Of a DNA stretch of 64,000 nt, positions 35,751 to 48,994 are shown one piece after another. The stretch comes from Alitta virens. Lineage: Eukaryota > Annelida > Polychaeta > Phyllodocida > Nereididae. The notes under the pieces are model-generated. The model did not search any database. It was not told the origin of the DNA and saw nothing but the letters and a program-made list of their open reading frames with translations. The position numbers and the translations under genes are program-made. Each line of letters begins with the position of its first letter. Position 1 is the stretch's first letter. The stretch is taken from NCBI GenBank assembly GCA_932294295.1, contig OW028585.1, positions 24,054,313 to 24,118,312 of the forward strand, in the 5' to 3' direction.

Positions 35751-38700
35751 ATGCGGTTACCATGGTTGGATCAGCTTCACAGCCCATTCTAAATGCAGTT
35801 ATCATGTTTGGATCAGCTTCATTGCAGATTGTAGATGCAGTTACCAACAATTGATGAGCTACACTGCAGATTGTAGATGCAGGTACCATGTTTTGATCAG
35901 TTTCACTGTAGATTGTAGATGCAGTTACCATGGTTGGATCAACTTCACTGCCCATTCTAGATGCAGTTATCATGTTTGGATCAGCTTCATTGCAGATTGT
36001 AGATGCAGTTACCAACAATTGATGAGCTACACTGCATATTGTAGATGCAGTTACCAGGTTTGGATCAGCTTCACTGCAGATTGCAGATGCAGTTATCATG
36101 TTTTGATCAGTTTCACTGCAGATTGTAGATGCAGTTCTCATGTTATGATCGAATTCACTGCGGATTGTAGATGCAGGTACCATGTTTGGATCAGCTTCAT
36201 TGCAGATTGTAGATACATTTATCATGTTTGAATCAGCTTCACCGCCGATTGTAGATGCAGTTACCAACAATTAATGAGCTACACTGCAGATTGTAGATGC
36301 AGTTACCAGGTTTGGATCAGCTTCACTGCAGATTGTAGATGTAGTTACCATGTTTGGATCAGCTTCATTGCAGATTGCAGATGCAGTTATCATGTTTGGA
36401 CCAGCTTCACTGCAGATTGTAGATGCAGTTACCAACAATTGATGAGCTACACTGCAAATTGTAGATGCAGTTACCAGGTTTGGATCAGCTTCACCGCAGA
36501 TTGTAGATGTAGTTACCATGTTTGGATCAGCTTCATTGCAGATTGCAGATGCAGTTACCATGTTTGGATCAGCTTCACTGCAGATTGTAGATGCCATTAT
36601 CATGTTATGATAACTTTCACTACAGATTGTAGATGCAGATACCATGTTATGATCAGCTTCATTCCAGATTGTAGATGCAGGTACCATGTTTTGATCAGTT
36701 TCACTGTAGATTGTAGATGCAGTTACCATGATTTGAAGAGCTACACCGCAGATTGTAGATGCAGTTACCAGATTTGGATCAGCTTCACTGCAGATTGTAG
36801 ATGCAGTTACCATGTTTTGGTCAGCTTCATTGCAGATTGCAGATACAGTTATCATGTTTGGATCAGCTTCACTGCAGATTGTAGATGCAGATACCATGTT
36901 TAGATCAGCTTTACTGCACATTGTAGATGCAGTTACCATGTTTGTATCAGCTTCACTGCAGATTGTAGATGCAGTTATCAACTTCACTGCGGATTGTAGA
37001 TGCAGTTATCATGTTTTGATGTGCTAGACAGTAAATTGTAGATGCAGTTACCATGTTTGGATCAGCTTCACTGCAGATTTTACATGCAGTTATGTTATGA
37101 TCAACTTCACGGCGGATTGTAGATGCAGTTATCACGTTATGATAAATTTCACTACAGATGGTAGATGAAGGTACCATGTTTGGACCAGCTACACTGCAGA
37201 TTGTAGATGCAGTTATCAACTTCACTGCGGATTGTAGATGCAGTTACCATGTTTTGATGTGCTAGACAGCAGATTGTTGTGGCAGTTATCATGTTTTGAT
37301 CAGTTTCACTGCAGACTATAGATGAAGGTACCAAGTTTGGATCAGCAGATTGTACAGGCAGTTACCATGTTTTGATCAGTTTCACTGTAGATTGTAGATG
37401 TAGTTACCATGTTTGGATCAGCTTCACTGCAGATTGTAGATGCGGTTACCATGGTTGGATCAGCTTCACAGCCCATTCTAAATGCAGTTATCATGTTTGG
37501 ATCAGCTTCATTGCAGATTGTAGATGCAGTTACCAACAATTGATGAGCTACACTGCAGATTGTAGATGCAGGTACCATGTTTTGATCAGTTTCACTGTAG
37601 ATTGTAGATGCAGTTACCATGATTTGATGAGCTACACCGCAGATTGTACATGCAGTTACCAGATTCGGATCAGCTTCACTGCAGATTGTTGATGCAGTTA
37701 TCACGTTATGATAAATTTCACTACAGATGGTAGATGAAGGTACCATGTTTGGACCAGCTTCACTGCAGATTGTAGATGCAGTTATCATGTTATGATCAAC
37801 TTCACTGCGGATTGTAGATGTTTATATCAGCTTCATTGCAGATTGTAGATGCAGTTATCATGGTTGGATCAGCTTCACTGCAGATTGTAGATGCAGTTAT
37901 TACGTTATGATAAATTTCACTACAGATGGTAGATGAAGGTACTATGTTTGGATCAGCTACACTGCAGATTGTAGATGCAGTTATCATGGTTGGATCAGCT
38001 TCACAGCACATTGTAGATGCAGTTACCATGTTTTGATCAGTTTCACTGCAGATTGTAGATGCTGTTCTCATGTTATGGTCGACTTCACTGTAGATTGTAG
38101 ATGCAGGTCCCATGTTTGGATCAGCTTCACTGCAGATTGTAGATACATTTAACATGTTAGAATCAGCTTCACCGCAGATTGTAGATGCAGTTACCAACAA
38201 TTGATGAGCTACACTGCAGATTGTAGATGCAGTTACGATGTTTGGATCAGATTCACTGCAGATTTTACATGCAGTTATGTTATGATCAACTTCACTGTGG
38301 ATTGTAGATGTTTGGATCAGCTTCACTGCAGATTGTAGATGCAGTTATCATGGTTGGATCAGCTTCACTGCAGATTGTAGATGCAGTTATCACGTTATGA
38401 TCAATTTCTCTACAGATGGTAGATGAAGGTACCATGTTTGGACCAGCTTCACTGCAGATTGTAGATGCAGTTATCATGTTATGATCAACTTCACTGCAGA
38501 TTGTAGATGTTTGGATCAGCTTCATTGCAGATTGTAGATGCAGTAATCATGGTTGGATCAGCTTCACTGCAGATTGTAGATGCAGTTATCACGTTATGAT
38601 AAATTTCACTACAGATGGTAGATGAAGGTACCATGTTTGGACCAGCTACACTGCAGATTATAGATACAGTTATCTACTTCACTGCGGTTTGTAGATGCAG

Positions 38701-39455
38701 TTACCATGTTTTGATGTGCTAGACAGCAGATTGTTGTGGCAGTTATCATGTTTTGATCAGTTTCACTGCAGACTATAGATGAAGGTACCAAGTTTGGATC
38801 AGCAGATTGTACAGGCAGTTATCATGTTTTGATCAGTTTCACTGTAGATTGTTGATGTAGTTACCATGTTTGGATCAGCTTCACAGCCCATTCTAGATGC
38901 AGTTATCATGTTTTGATCAGTTTCACTGCAGATTGTAGATACAGTTACCAAGTTTGGATCAGCAGATTGTACAGGCAGTTATCATGTTTTGATCAGTTTC
39001 ACTGTAGATTGTAGATGCAGGTACCATGTTTGGATCAGCTTCATTGCAGATTGTAGATACATTTATCATGTTTGAATCAGCTGCACCGCAGACTGTAGAT
39101 GTGGTTACCAAGAATTGATGAGTTACACTGCAGATTGTAGATGCAGTTACCAGGTTTGGATCAGCTTCACTGCAGATTGTAGATACAGTTACCATGTTTG
39201 GATCAGCTTCATTGCAGATTGCAGATGCAGTTATCATGTTTGGATCAGCTTCACTGCAGATTGTAGATGCCATTATCATGTTATGATAACTTTCACTGCA
39301 CATTGTAGATGCAGTTACCATGTTTGGATCAGCTTTACTGCAGATTGTAGATGCAGTTACCATGTTTGGATCAGCTTTACTGCGGATTGTAGATGGAGTT
39401 ACCAAGTTTAAATCAGCTTCACTGCGGATTGTAGATGCAGGTACCATGTTTGGAT

Positions 39456-40034
39456 TTTCTGTAGCGGCTATATAATTGGTCATGAACACTCAGCAGTACT
39501 GTTCACAGGTATACTTCCAATCACCCTCTTGAACCAGGAATGATGCTTCCAATATGGTCTTCAGGTTTGAAAAGCTCTGTTGGATGAGGCATGTTGGGAT
39601 TCATGTTCAGTCATCACTGGCTGTTCCAGTATGGAAGTACAAGTAGATAGTTGCCCAGTGCAACATGTAACATCAAGATGTCCATATTGCCCACTTTGCA
39701 AATAATGGACATCCGGAGTAGACCCACAATGATTCTGTAAAGATACAAATATTAGAAAATGAAAGAATTTATAATGAAAGTCCACTTCTTTCTTTTTTTA
39801 TCAAATTGATGGGTCACTGTTGCTAGAATATCCCCTAAGGGATTAGATTAGACTTAGTGATTGTAATTATTCAGCAAACCTGAATTAGAAAGTTCATGTG
39901 TTAATCAATGGAACTTACCTTCTGTAAGTCATCAATCCATCGAAGGCCATCACTCCATCTTCATAGAAATCATCAGATGCCAGGTGGAGAACATGTTATC
40001 TCTCTTCAGCATCATAAGTCAACAGGTAGTTTTT
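39456..40034. repeat. Spacer 5 (579 bp)
   Basis: Short length class. Intron relic at 39735-39918. Shares CCACTTTGCA, AATTTATAATG and TTAATCAATGG with spacer 6 only, so these two neighbours are sister copies. Confidence 0.95.
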
Positions 40035-41775
40035 ACTGCAAATTGTAGATGCAGTTACCATGTTTGGATCAGCTTCACTGCAGATTTTACATGCAGTTAT
40101 GTTATGATCAACTTCACTGCAGATTGTAGATGTTTGGATCAGCTTCATTGCAGATTGTAGATGCAGTTATCATGGTTGGATCAGCTTCACTGCAGATTGT
40201 AGATGCAGTTATCATGTTATGATAAATTTCACTACAGATGGTAGATGAAGGTACCATGTTTGGACCAGCTTCACTGCAGATTGTAGATGCAGTTATCATG
40301 TTATGATCAACTTCACTGCGGATTGTAGATGTTTGGATCAGCTTCATTGCAGATTGTAGATGCAGTTATCATGGTTGGATCAGCTTCACTGCAGATTGTG
40401 GATGCAGTTACCATGGTTGGATCAGCTTCACAGCCCATTCTAGATGCAGTTAACATCTTTGGATCAGCTTCATTGCAGATTGTAGATGCAGTTACCATGG
40501 TTGGATCAGCTTCACAGCACATTGTAGATGCAGTTACCATGTTTGGATCAGCTTCATTGCAGATTGTAGATGCAGTTATCATGCTTTGATCAGTTTCACT
40601 GCAGATTGTAGATGCAGTTCTCATGTTATGATCGACTTCACTGCGGATTGTAGATGCAGGTCCCATGTTTGGATCAGCTTCATTGCAGATTGTAGATACA
40701 TTTATAATGTTAGAATCAGCTTCACCGCAGATTGTAGATGCAGTTACCAACAATTGATGAGCTACACTGCAGATTGTAGATGCAGTTACGATGTTTGGAT
40801 CAGCTTCACTGCAGATTTTACATGCAGTTATGTTATGATCAACTTCACTGTGGATTGTAGATGTTTGGATCAGCTTCATTGCAGATTGTAGATGCAGTTA
40901 TCATGGTTGGATCAGCTTCACTGCAGATTGTAGATGCAGTTATCACGTTATGATAAATTTCACTACAGATGGTAGATGAAGGTACCATGTTTGGACCAGC
41001 TACACTGCAGATTATAGATGCAGTTATCTACTTCACTGCAGTTTGTAGATGCAGTTAACATGTTTTGATGTGCTAGACAGCAGATTGTTGTGGCAGTTAT
41101 CATGTTTTGATCAGTTTCACTGCAGACTATAGATGAAGGTACCAAGTTTGGATCAGCAGATTGTACAGGCAGTTATCATGTTTTGATCAGTTTCACTGTA
41201 GATTGTAGATGTAGTTACCATGTTTGGATCAGCTTCACAGCCCATTCTAGATGCAGTTATCATGTTTTGATCAGTTTCACTGCAGATTGTAGATGCAGTT
41301 CTCATGTTATGATCGACTTCACTGCGGATTGTAGATGCAGGTACCATGTTTGGATCAGCTTCATTGCAGATTGTATATACATTTATCATGTTTGAATCAG
41401 CTTCACCGCAGATTGTAGATGCGGTTACCAAGAATTGATGAGCTACACTGCAGATTGCAGATGCAGTTACCAGGTTTGGTTCAGCTTCACTGCAGATTGT
41501 AGATACAGTTACCATGTTTGGATCAGCTTCATTGCAGATTGCAGATGCAGTTATCATGTTTGGATCAGCTTCACTGCAGATTGTAGATGCCATTATCATG
41601 TTATGATAACTTTCACTGCACATTGTAGATGCAGTTACCATGTTTGGATCAGCTTTACTGCAGATTGTAGATGCAGTTACCATGTTTGGATCAGCTTTAC
41701 TGCAGATTGTAGATGGAGTTACCAAGTTTAAATCAGCTTCACTGCGGATTGTAGATGCAGGTACCATGTTTGGAT
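40035..41775. repeat. 42-bp satellite array 7 (1.7 kb)
   Basis: Edge module as a 199-bp tandem pair (40114 and 40313), then standard variants. Closely related to the part of array 6 just before spacer 5. Confidence 0.95.
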
Positions 41776-41803
41776 TTTCCGTAGCGGCTATATAATTGGT
41801 CAT
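41153..41803 (-). CDS. Open frame from spacer 6 ATG into the 14-residue repeats (216 codons)
   Basis: Starts at the spacer ATG (MTNYIAATENPNMVPAST) and reads straight into about 14 units of the MVTASTICSEADPN type, ending at TGA after ITACTIC. No function is recognised. It is listed because the same non-repeat N-terminus opens into the array next to spacers 2, 3, 5, 6 and 8-13, which makes it the most gene-like reading of the locus. Against coding: lengths vary with unit losses, and the stop comes from a deletion unit. Confidence 0.12.
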   Translation of the reverse strand: MTNYIAATENPNMVPASTIRSEADLNLVTPSTICSKADPNMVTASTICSKADPNMVTASTMCSESYHNMIMASTICSEADPNMITASAICNEADPNMVTVSTICSEAEPNLVTASAICSVAHQFLVTASTICGEADSNMINVYTICNEADPNMVPASTIRSEVDHNMRTASTICSETDQNMITASRMGCEADPNMVTTSTIYSETDQNMITACTIC

Positions 41804-42353
41804 GAACACTCAGCAGTACTGTTCACAGGTATACTTCCAATCACCCTCTTGAACCAGGAATGATGCTTCCAATATGGTCTTCAGGTTTGAAAAGCTCTGT
41901 TGGATGAGGCATGTTGGGATTCATGTTCAGTCATCACTGGCTGTTCCAGTATGGAAGTACAAGTAGATAGTTGCCCAGTGCAACATGTAACATCAAGATG
42001 TCCATATTACCCACTTTGCAATTATGGACATCCGGAGTAGACCCACAATGATTCTGTAAAGATACAAATATTAGAAAATGAAAGAATTTATAATGAAAGT
42101 CCACTTCTTTCTTTTTTTATCAAATTCATGGGTCACTGTTGCTAGAATATCCCCTAAGGGATTAGATTAGACTTAGTGATTGTAATTATTCAGCAAACCT
42201 GAATTAGAAAGTTCATGTGTTAATCAATGGAACTTACCTTCGGTAAGTCATCAATCCATCGAGGGCCATCACTCCATCTTCATAGAAATCATCAGATGCC
42301 AGGTGGAGAACATGTTATCTCTCTTCAGCATCATAAGTCAACAGGTAGTTTTT
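41776..42353. repeat. Spacer 6 (578 bp, frameshifted)
   Basis: Short length class minus one base: TTTGCAATTATGG instead of TTTGCAAATAATGG, inside the second exon of the gene relic, which breaks the 74-codon frame open in sister copies. Intron relic at 42054-42237, still 184 bp. The exon side of the donor is changed to CTTCGGTAAG on the plus strand (normally CTTCTGTAAG). Confidence 0.95.
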
Positions 42354-45138
42354 ACTGCAAATTGTAGATGCAGTTACCATGTTTGGATCAGCTTCACTGC
42401 AGATTTTACATGCAGTTATGTTATGATCAACTTCACTGCAGATTGTAGATGTTTGGATCAGCTTCATTGCAGATTGTAGATGCAGTTATCATGGTTGGAT
42501 CAGCTTCACTGCAGATTGTAGATGCAGTTATCACGTTATGATCAATTTCACTACAGATGGTAGATGAAGGTACCATGTTTGGACCAGCTTCACTGCAGAT
42601 TGTAGATGCAGTTATCATGTTATGATCAACTTCACTGCGGATTGTAGATGTTTGGATCAGCTTCATTGCAGATTGTAGATGCAGTTATCATGGTTGGATC
42701 AGCTTCACTGCAGATTGTAGATGCAGTTATCACGTTATGATAAATTTCACTACAGATGGTAGATGAAGGTACCATGTTTGGACCAGCTACACTGCAGATT
42801 GTAGATGCAGTTATCAACTTCACTGCGGATTGTAGATGCAGTTACCATGTTTTGATGTGCTAGACAGCAGATTGTTGTAGCAGTTATCATGTTTTGATCA
42901 GTTTCACTGCAGACTATTGATGAAGGTACCAAGTTTGGATCAGCAGATTGTACAGGCAGTTATCATGTTTTGATCAGTTTCACTGTATATTGTAGATGTA
43001 GTTACCATGTTTGGATCAGCTTCACTGCAGATTGTAGATGCAGTTACCATGGTTGGATCAGCTTCACAGCCCATTCTAGATGCAGTTATCATGTTTGGAT
43101 CAGCTTCATTGCAGATTGTAGATGCAGTTACCATGTTTGGATCAGCTTCACTGCAGATTTTACATGCAGTTATGTTATGATCAACTTCACTGCAGATTGT
43201 AGATGTTTGGATCAGCTTCATTGCAGATTGTAGATGCAGTTATCATGGTTGGATCAGCTTCACTGCAGATTGTAGATGCAGTTATCACGTTATGATCAAT
43301 TTCACTACAGATGGTAGATGAAGGTACCATGTTTGGACCAGCTTCACTGCAGATTGTAGATGCAGTTATCATGTTATGATCAACTTCACTGCGGATTGTA
43401 GATGTTTGGATCAGCTTCATTGCAGATTGTAGATGCAGTTATCATGGTTGGATCAGCTTCACTGCAGATTGTAGATGCAGTTATCACGTTATGATAAATT
43501 TCACTACAGATGGTAGATGAAGGTACCATGTTTGGACCAGCTACACTGCAGATTGTAGATGCAGTTATCAACTTCACTGCGGATTGTAGATGCAGTTACC
43601 ATGTTTTGATGTGCTAGACAGCAGATTGTTGTAGCAGTTATCATGTTTTGATCAGTTTCACTGCAGACTATTGATGAAGGTACCAAGTTTGGATCAGCAG
43701 ATTGTACAGGCAGTTATCATGTTTTGATCAGTTTCACTGTATATTGTAGATGTAGTTACCATGTTTGGATCAGCTTCACTGCAGATTGTAGATGCAGTTA
43801 CCATGGTTGGATCAGCTTCACAGCCCATTCTAGATGCAGTTATCATGTTTGGATCAGCTTCATTGCAGATTGTAGATGCAGTTACCATGGTTGGATCACC
43901 TTCACAGCACATTGTAGATGCAGTTACCATGTTTGGATCAGCTTCACTGCAGATTGTAGATGCAGTTATCATGTTTTGATCAGTTTCACTGCAGATTGTA
44001 GATGCAGTTATCATGTTATGATCGACTTCACTGCGGATTTTAGATGCAGGTACCATGTTTGGATTAGCTTCATTGCAGATTGTAGATACATTTATCATGC
44101 TTTAATCAGCTTCACCGCAGATTGTAGATGCAGTTTCCAAGAATTGATGAGCTACACTGCAGATTGTAGATGCAGTTACCATGTTTGAATCAGCTTCACT
44201 GCAGATTGTAGATGCAGTTACCATGTTTGGATCAGCTTCATTGCAGATTGCAGATGCAGTTATCATGTTTGGATCAGCTTCACTGCAGATTGTAGATGCC
44301 ATTATCATGTTATAATAACTTTCACTGCACATTGTAGATGCAGTTATCATGGTTGGATCGGCTTTACTGCAGATTGTAGATGCAGTTACCATGTTTGGAT
44401 CAGCTTCACTGCAGATTGTAGATGCAGTTATCATGTTTTTATCAATTTCACTGCAGATTGCAGATGCAGTTATCATGTTATGATCGACTTCACTGCGGAT
44501 TGTAGATGAAGGTAACATGTTTGGATCAGCTTCATTGCAGATTGTAGATACATTTATTATGTTTGAATCAGCTTCACCGCAGATTGTAGATGCAGTTACC
44601 AAGAATTGATGAGCTACACTGCAGATTGTAGATGCAGTTACCAGGCTTGGATCAGCTTCACTGCAGATTGTAGATGCAGTTACCATGTTTGGATCAGCTT
44701 CTTTGCAGATTGCAGATGCAGTTATCATGTTTGGATCAACTTCACTGTAGATTGTAGATGCCATTATCATGCTATGATAACTTTCACTGCACATTGTAGA
44801 TGCAGTTACCATGTTTCGATCAGCTTCATTGCAGATTGTAGATGCATTTATCATGTTTTGATCAATTTCACGGTAGATTGTAGATGCAGTTACCATGATT
44901 TGATGAGCTACACTACAGATTGTAGATGCAGTTACCAGGTTTGGATCAGCTTCACTGCAGATTGTAGATGAAGTTACCATGTTTGGATCAACTTTACTGC
45001 ATATTGTAGATGCAGTTACCATGTTTGGATCAGCTTTACTGCAGATTGTAGATCCAGTTAATATGGTTGGATCAGTTTCACTGCACATTGTAGATGCAGT
45101 AACATGTCTTGATGAGATAGACTGCAGATTGTAGATGG
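42354..45138. repeat. 42-bp satellite array 8 (2.8 kb)
   Basis: Opens with a perfect-looking 754-bp tandem duplication and ends in a block related to 1-767 and 18190-18973, followed by the third copy of the retroposon-like insertion. A 328-codon minus-strand repeat frame spans 44102-45088. Confidence 0.95.
42361..43868. repeat. 754-bp tandem duplication
   Basis: Two copies (42361-43114 and 43115-43868). The length equals 14 x 42 + 39 + 34 + 3 x 31 and matches the short units seen: two GATGTTTGG (31 bp), one TTATCAACTTC (31 bp), one GATTGTACAGGCAG (34 bp), one GCAGTTATGTTATG (39 bp). Even rare changes such as CTGTATATTG are shared. Confidence 0.9.
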
Positions 45139-45271
45139 TGAGTGGGTGGGTGATTAGGGCTTGACGTCCTGTATTTCTGCACCAGTTGGGCTAATTAGGA
45201 CAGGCAGAGACCATGGCAATGAGACGAAGGATGAAACAGCCATCCAACTTAGGCGCGCAGATTGTAGATGG
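45124..45271 (-). mobile_element. Retroposon-like fragment with target-site duplication, copy 3
   Basis: Insert 45139-45256 (118 bp) flanked by a perfect 15-bp direct repeat (45124-45138 and 45257-45271). A G-to-A change in the tail (GGTGAGTGGG) leaves only three GGG runs, so the G4 motif is lost. Same insertion event as copies 1 and 2. Confidence 0.65.
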
Positions 45272-45330
45272 ATATACCAAGTTTAAATCAGCTTCACTGC
45301 GGATTGTAGATGCAGGTACCATGTTTGGAT
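45257..45330. repeat. Spacer-proximal array remnant
   Basis: Same short stretch as at 886-959 and 19096-19169. Confidence 0.9.
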
Positions 45331-45909
45331 TTTCTGTAGCAGCTATATAATTGGTCATGAACTCTCAGCAGTACTGTTCACAGGTATACTTCCAATCACC
45401 CTCTTGAACCAGGAATGATGCTTCCAATATGGTCTTCAGGTTTGAAAAGCTCTGTTGGATGAGGCATGTTGGGATTCATGTTCAGTCATCACTGGCTGTT
45501 CCAGTATGGAAGTACAAGTAAATAGTTGCCCAGTGCAACATGTAACATCAAGATGTCCATATTCCCCTCTTTGCAAATAATGGACATCCGGAGTAGACCC
45601 ACAATGATTCTGTAAAGATACAAATATTAGAAAATGAAAGAATTCATAATGAAAGTCCACTTCTTTCTTTTTTTATCAAATTGTTGGGTCACTGTTGCTA
45701 GAATATCCCCTAAGGGATTAGACTAGCCTTAGTGATTGTAATTATTCAGCAAACCTGAATTAGAAAGTTCATGTGTTAATTAATGGAACTTACCTTCTGT
45801 AAGTCATCAATCCATCGAAGGCCATCACTCCATCTTCATAGAAATCATCAGATGCCAGGTGGAGAACATGTTATCTCTCTTCAGCATCATAAGTCAACAT
45901 GTAGTTTTT
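45331..45909. repeat. Spacer 7 (579 bp)
   Basis: Short length class. Intron relic at 45610-45793. Shares AGTCAACATGTAG at its right edge with spacers 8 and 9. Private changes include GTAGCAGCTATATAA and CAAATTGTTGGG. Confidence 0.95.
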
Positions 45910-48415
45910 ACTGCAAATTGTAGATGCAGTTACCATGTTTGGATCAGCTTCACTGCAGATTTTACATGCAGTTATGTTATGATCAACTTCACTGCAGATT
46001 GTAGATGTTTGGATCAGCTTCATTGCAGATTGTAGATGCAGTTATCATGGTTGGATCAGCTTCACTGCAGATTGTAGATGCAGTTATCACGTTATGATAA
46101 ATTTCACTACAGATGGTAGATGAAGGTACCATGTTTGGACCAGCTTCACTGCAGATTGTAGATGCAGTTATCATGTTATGATCAACTTCACTGCGGATTG
46201 TAGATGTTTGGATCAGCTTCATTGCAGATTGTAGATGCAGTTATCATGGTTGGATCAGCTTCACTGCAGATTGTAGATGCAGTTATCACGTTATGATAAA
46301 TTTCACTACAGATGGTAGATGAAGGTACCATGTTTGGACCAGCTACACTGCAGATTGTAGATGCAGTAATCATGTTTTGATCAGTTTCACTGCAGATTGT
46401 AAATGCAGTTCTCATGTTAAGATCGACTTCACTGCGGATTGTAGATGCAGGTACCATGTTTGGATCAGCTTCATTGCAGATTGTAGATACATTTATCATG
46501 TTTGAATAAGCTTCACCGCAGATTGTAAATGCAGTTACCAAGAATTGATGAGCTACACTGCAGATTGTAGATGCAGTTACCAGGTTTGGATCAGCTTCAC
46601 TGCAGATTGTAGATACAGTTACCATGATTGGATCAGCTTCATTGCAGATTGCAGATGCAGTTATCATGTTTGGATCAGCTTCACGGCAGATTGTAGATGC
46701 CATTATCATGTTATTATAACTTTCACTACAGATTGTAGATGCAGATACCATGTTATGATCAGCTTCATTGCAGATTGTAGATGCAGTTATCATGTTTTGA
46801 TCAGTTTCACTGTAGATTGTAGATGCAGTTACCATGATTTGATGAGCTACACCACAGATTGTAGATGCAGTTACCAGATTTGGATCAGCTTCATTGCAGA
46901 TTGTAGATGCAGTTACCATGTTATGATCAACTTCACTGCGGATTGTAGATGTTTGGATCAGCTTCACTACAGATGGTAGATGAAGGTACCATGTTTGGAC
47001 CAGCTACACTGCAGATTGTAGATGCAGTAATCAACTTCACTGCAGATTGTAGATGCAGTTACCATGTTTTGATGTGCTAGACAGCAGATTGTTGTGGCAG
47101 TTATCATGTTTTGATCAGTTTCACTGCAGACTATAGATGAAGGTACCAAGTTTGGATCAGCAGATTGTACAGGCAGTTATCATGTTTTGATCAGTTTCAC
47201 TGTAGATTGTAGATGTAGTTACCATGTTTGGATCAGCTTCACTGCAGATTGTAGATGCAGTTACCATGGTTGGATCAGCTTCACAGCCCATTCTAGATGC
47301 AGTTATCATGTTTGGATCAGCTTCATTGCAGATTGTAGATACAGTTACCATGGTTGGATCACCTTCACAGCACATTGTTGATGCAGTTACCATGTTTGGT
47401 TCAGCTTCACTGCAGATTATAGATGCAGTTATCATGTTTTGATCAGTTTCAATGCAGATTGTAGATGCAGTTATCATGTTATGATCGACTTCACTGCGGA
47501 TTGTAGATGCAGGAACCATGTTTGGATCAGCTACACTGCAGATTGTAGATGCAGTTACCAGGTTTCGATCACCTTCACTGCAGATTGTAGATGCAGTTAC
47601 CATGTTTGTATCAGCTTCATTGCAGATTGCAGATGCAGTTATCATGTTTGGATCAGCTTCACTGCAGATTGTAGATGCCATTATCATGTTATGATAACTT
47701 TCACCGCACATTGTAGATGCAGTTACCATGTTTGGATCAGCTTTACTGCAGATTGTAGATGCAGTTACCATGTTTGAATCAGCTTCACTGCAGATTGTAG
47801 ATGGAGTTACCAAGTTTAAATCAGCTTCACTGCAGATTGTAGATGCAGGTACCATGTTTGGATCAGCTTTACTGCAGATTGTAGATGCAGTTACCATGTT
47901 TGGATCAGCTTCACTGCAGATTGTAGATGCAGTTATCAACTTCACTGCGGATTGTAGATGCAGTTACCATGTTTTGATGTGCTAGACAGTAAATTGTAGA
48001 TGCAGTTACCATGTTTGGATCAGCTTCACTGCAGATTTTACATGCAGTTATGTTATGATCAACTTCACTGCGGATTGTAGATGTTTGGATCAGCTTCATT
48101 GCAGATTGTAGATGCAGTTATCATGGTTGGATCAGCTTCACTGCAGATTGTAGATGCAGTTATCACGTTATGATAAATTTCACTACAGATGGTAGATGAA
48201 GGTACCATGTTTGGACCAGCTACACTGCAGATTGTAGATGCAGTAATCAACTTCACTGCAGATTGTAGATGCAGTTACCATGTTTTGATGTGCTAGACAG
48301 CAGATTGTTGTGGCAGTTACCATGTTTGAATCAGCTTCACTGCAGATTGTAGATGGAGTTACCAAGTTTAAATCAGCTTCACTGCAGATTGTAGATGCAG
48401 GTACCATGTTTGGAT
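45910..48415. repeat. 42-bp satellite array 9 (2.5 kb)
   Basis: Edge-module pair near 45989 and 46188, then standard variants. A spacer-less edge-module junction (CTAGACAGTAAATTG) lies near 47990. Confidence 0.95.
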
Positions 48416-48994
48416 TTTCTGTAGCGGCTATATAATTGGTCATGAACACTCAGCAGTACTGTTCACAGGTATACTTCCAATCACCCTCTTGAACCAGGAA
48501 TGATGCTTCCAATATGGTCTTCAGGTTTGAAAAGCTCTGTTGGATGAGGCATGTTGGGATTCATGTTCAGTCATCACTGGCTGTTCCAGTATGGAAGTAC
48601 AAGTAGATAGTTGCCCAGTGCAACATGTAACATCAAGATGTCCATATTCCCCTCTTTGCAAATAATGGACATCCGGAGTAGACCCACAATGATTCTGTAA
48701 AGATACAAATATTAGAAAATGAAAGAATTCATAATGAAAGTCCACTTCTTTCTTTTTTTATCAAATTGATGGGTCACTGTTGCTAGAATATCCCCTAAGG
48801 GATTAGATTAGACTTAGTGATTGTAATTATTCAGCAAACCTGAATTAGAAAGTTCATGTGTTAATTAATGGAACTTACCTTCTGTAAGTCATCAATCCAT
48901 CGAAGGCCATCACTCCATCTTCATAGAAATCATCAGATGCCAGGTGGAGAACATGTTATCTCTCTTCAGCATCATAAGTCAACATGTAGTTTTT
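48416..48994. repeat. Spacer 8 (579 bp)
   Basis: Short length class. Intron relic at 48695-48878. Spacer 8 plus the following array is duplicated as spacer 9 plus array 11 (offset 3082). Confidence 0.95.

Larger units (their letters stand above)
19749..39455. repeat. 42-bp satellite array 6 (19.7 kb, longest)
   Basis: No spacer for 19.7 kb. Built from two related super-blocks (about 20-27.8 kb and 29.2-37.5 kb), each containing runs of 913-bp higher-order repeats, and joined by a 2182-bp tandem duplication. Edge-module sequence that normally follows a spacer appears here without one (near 25811, 27363, 28139, 30321 and 37032), suggesting that spacers were lost by recombination. Confidence 0.95.
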
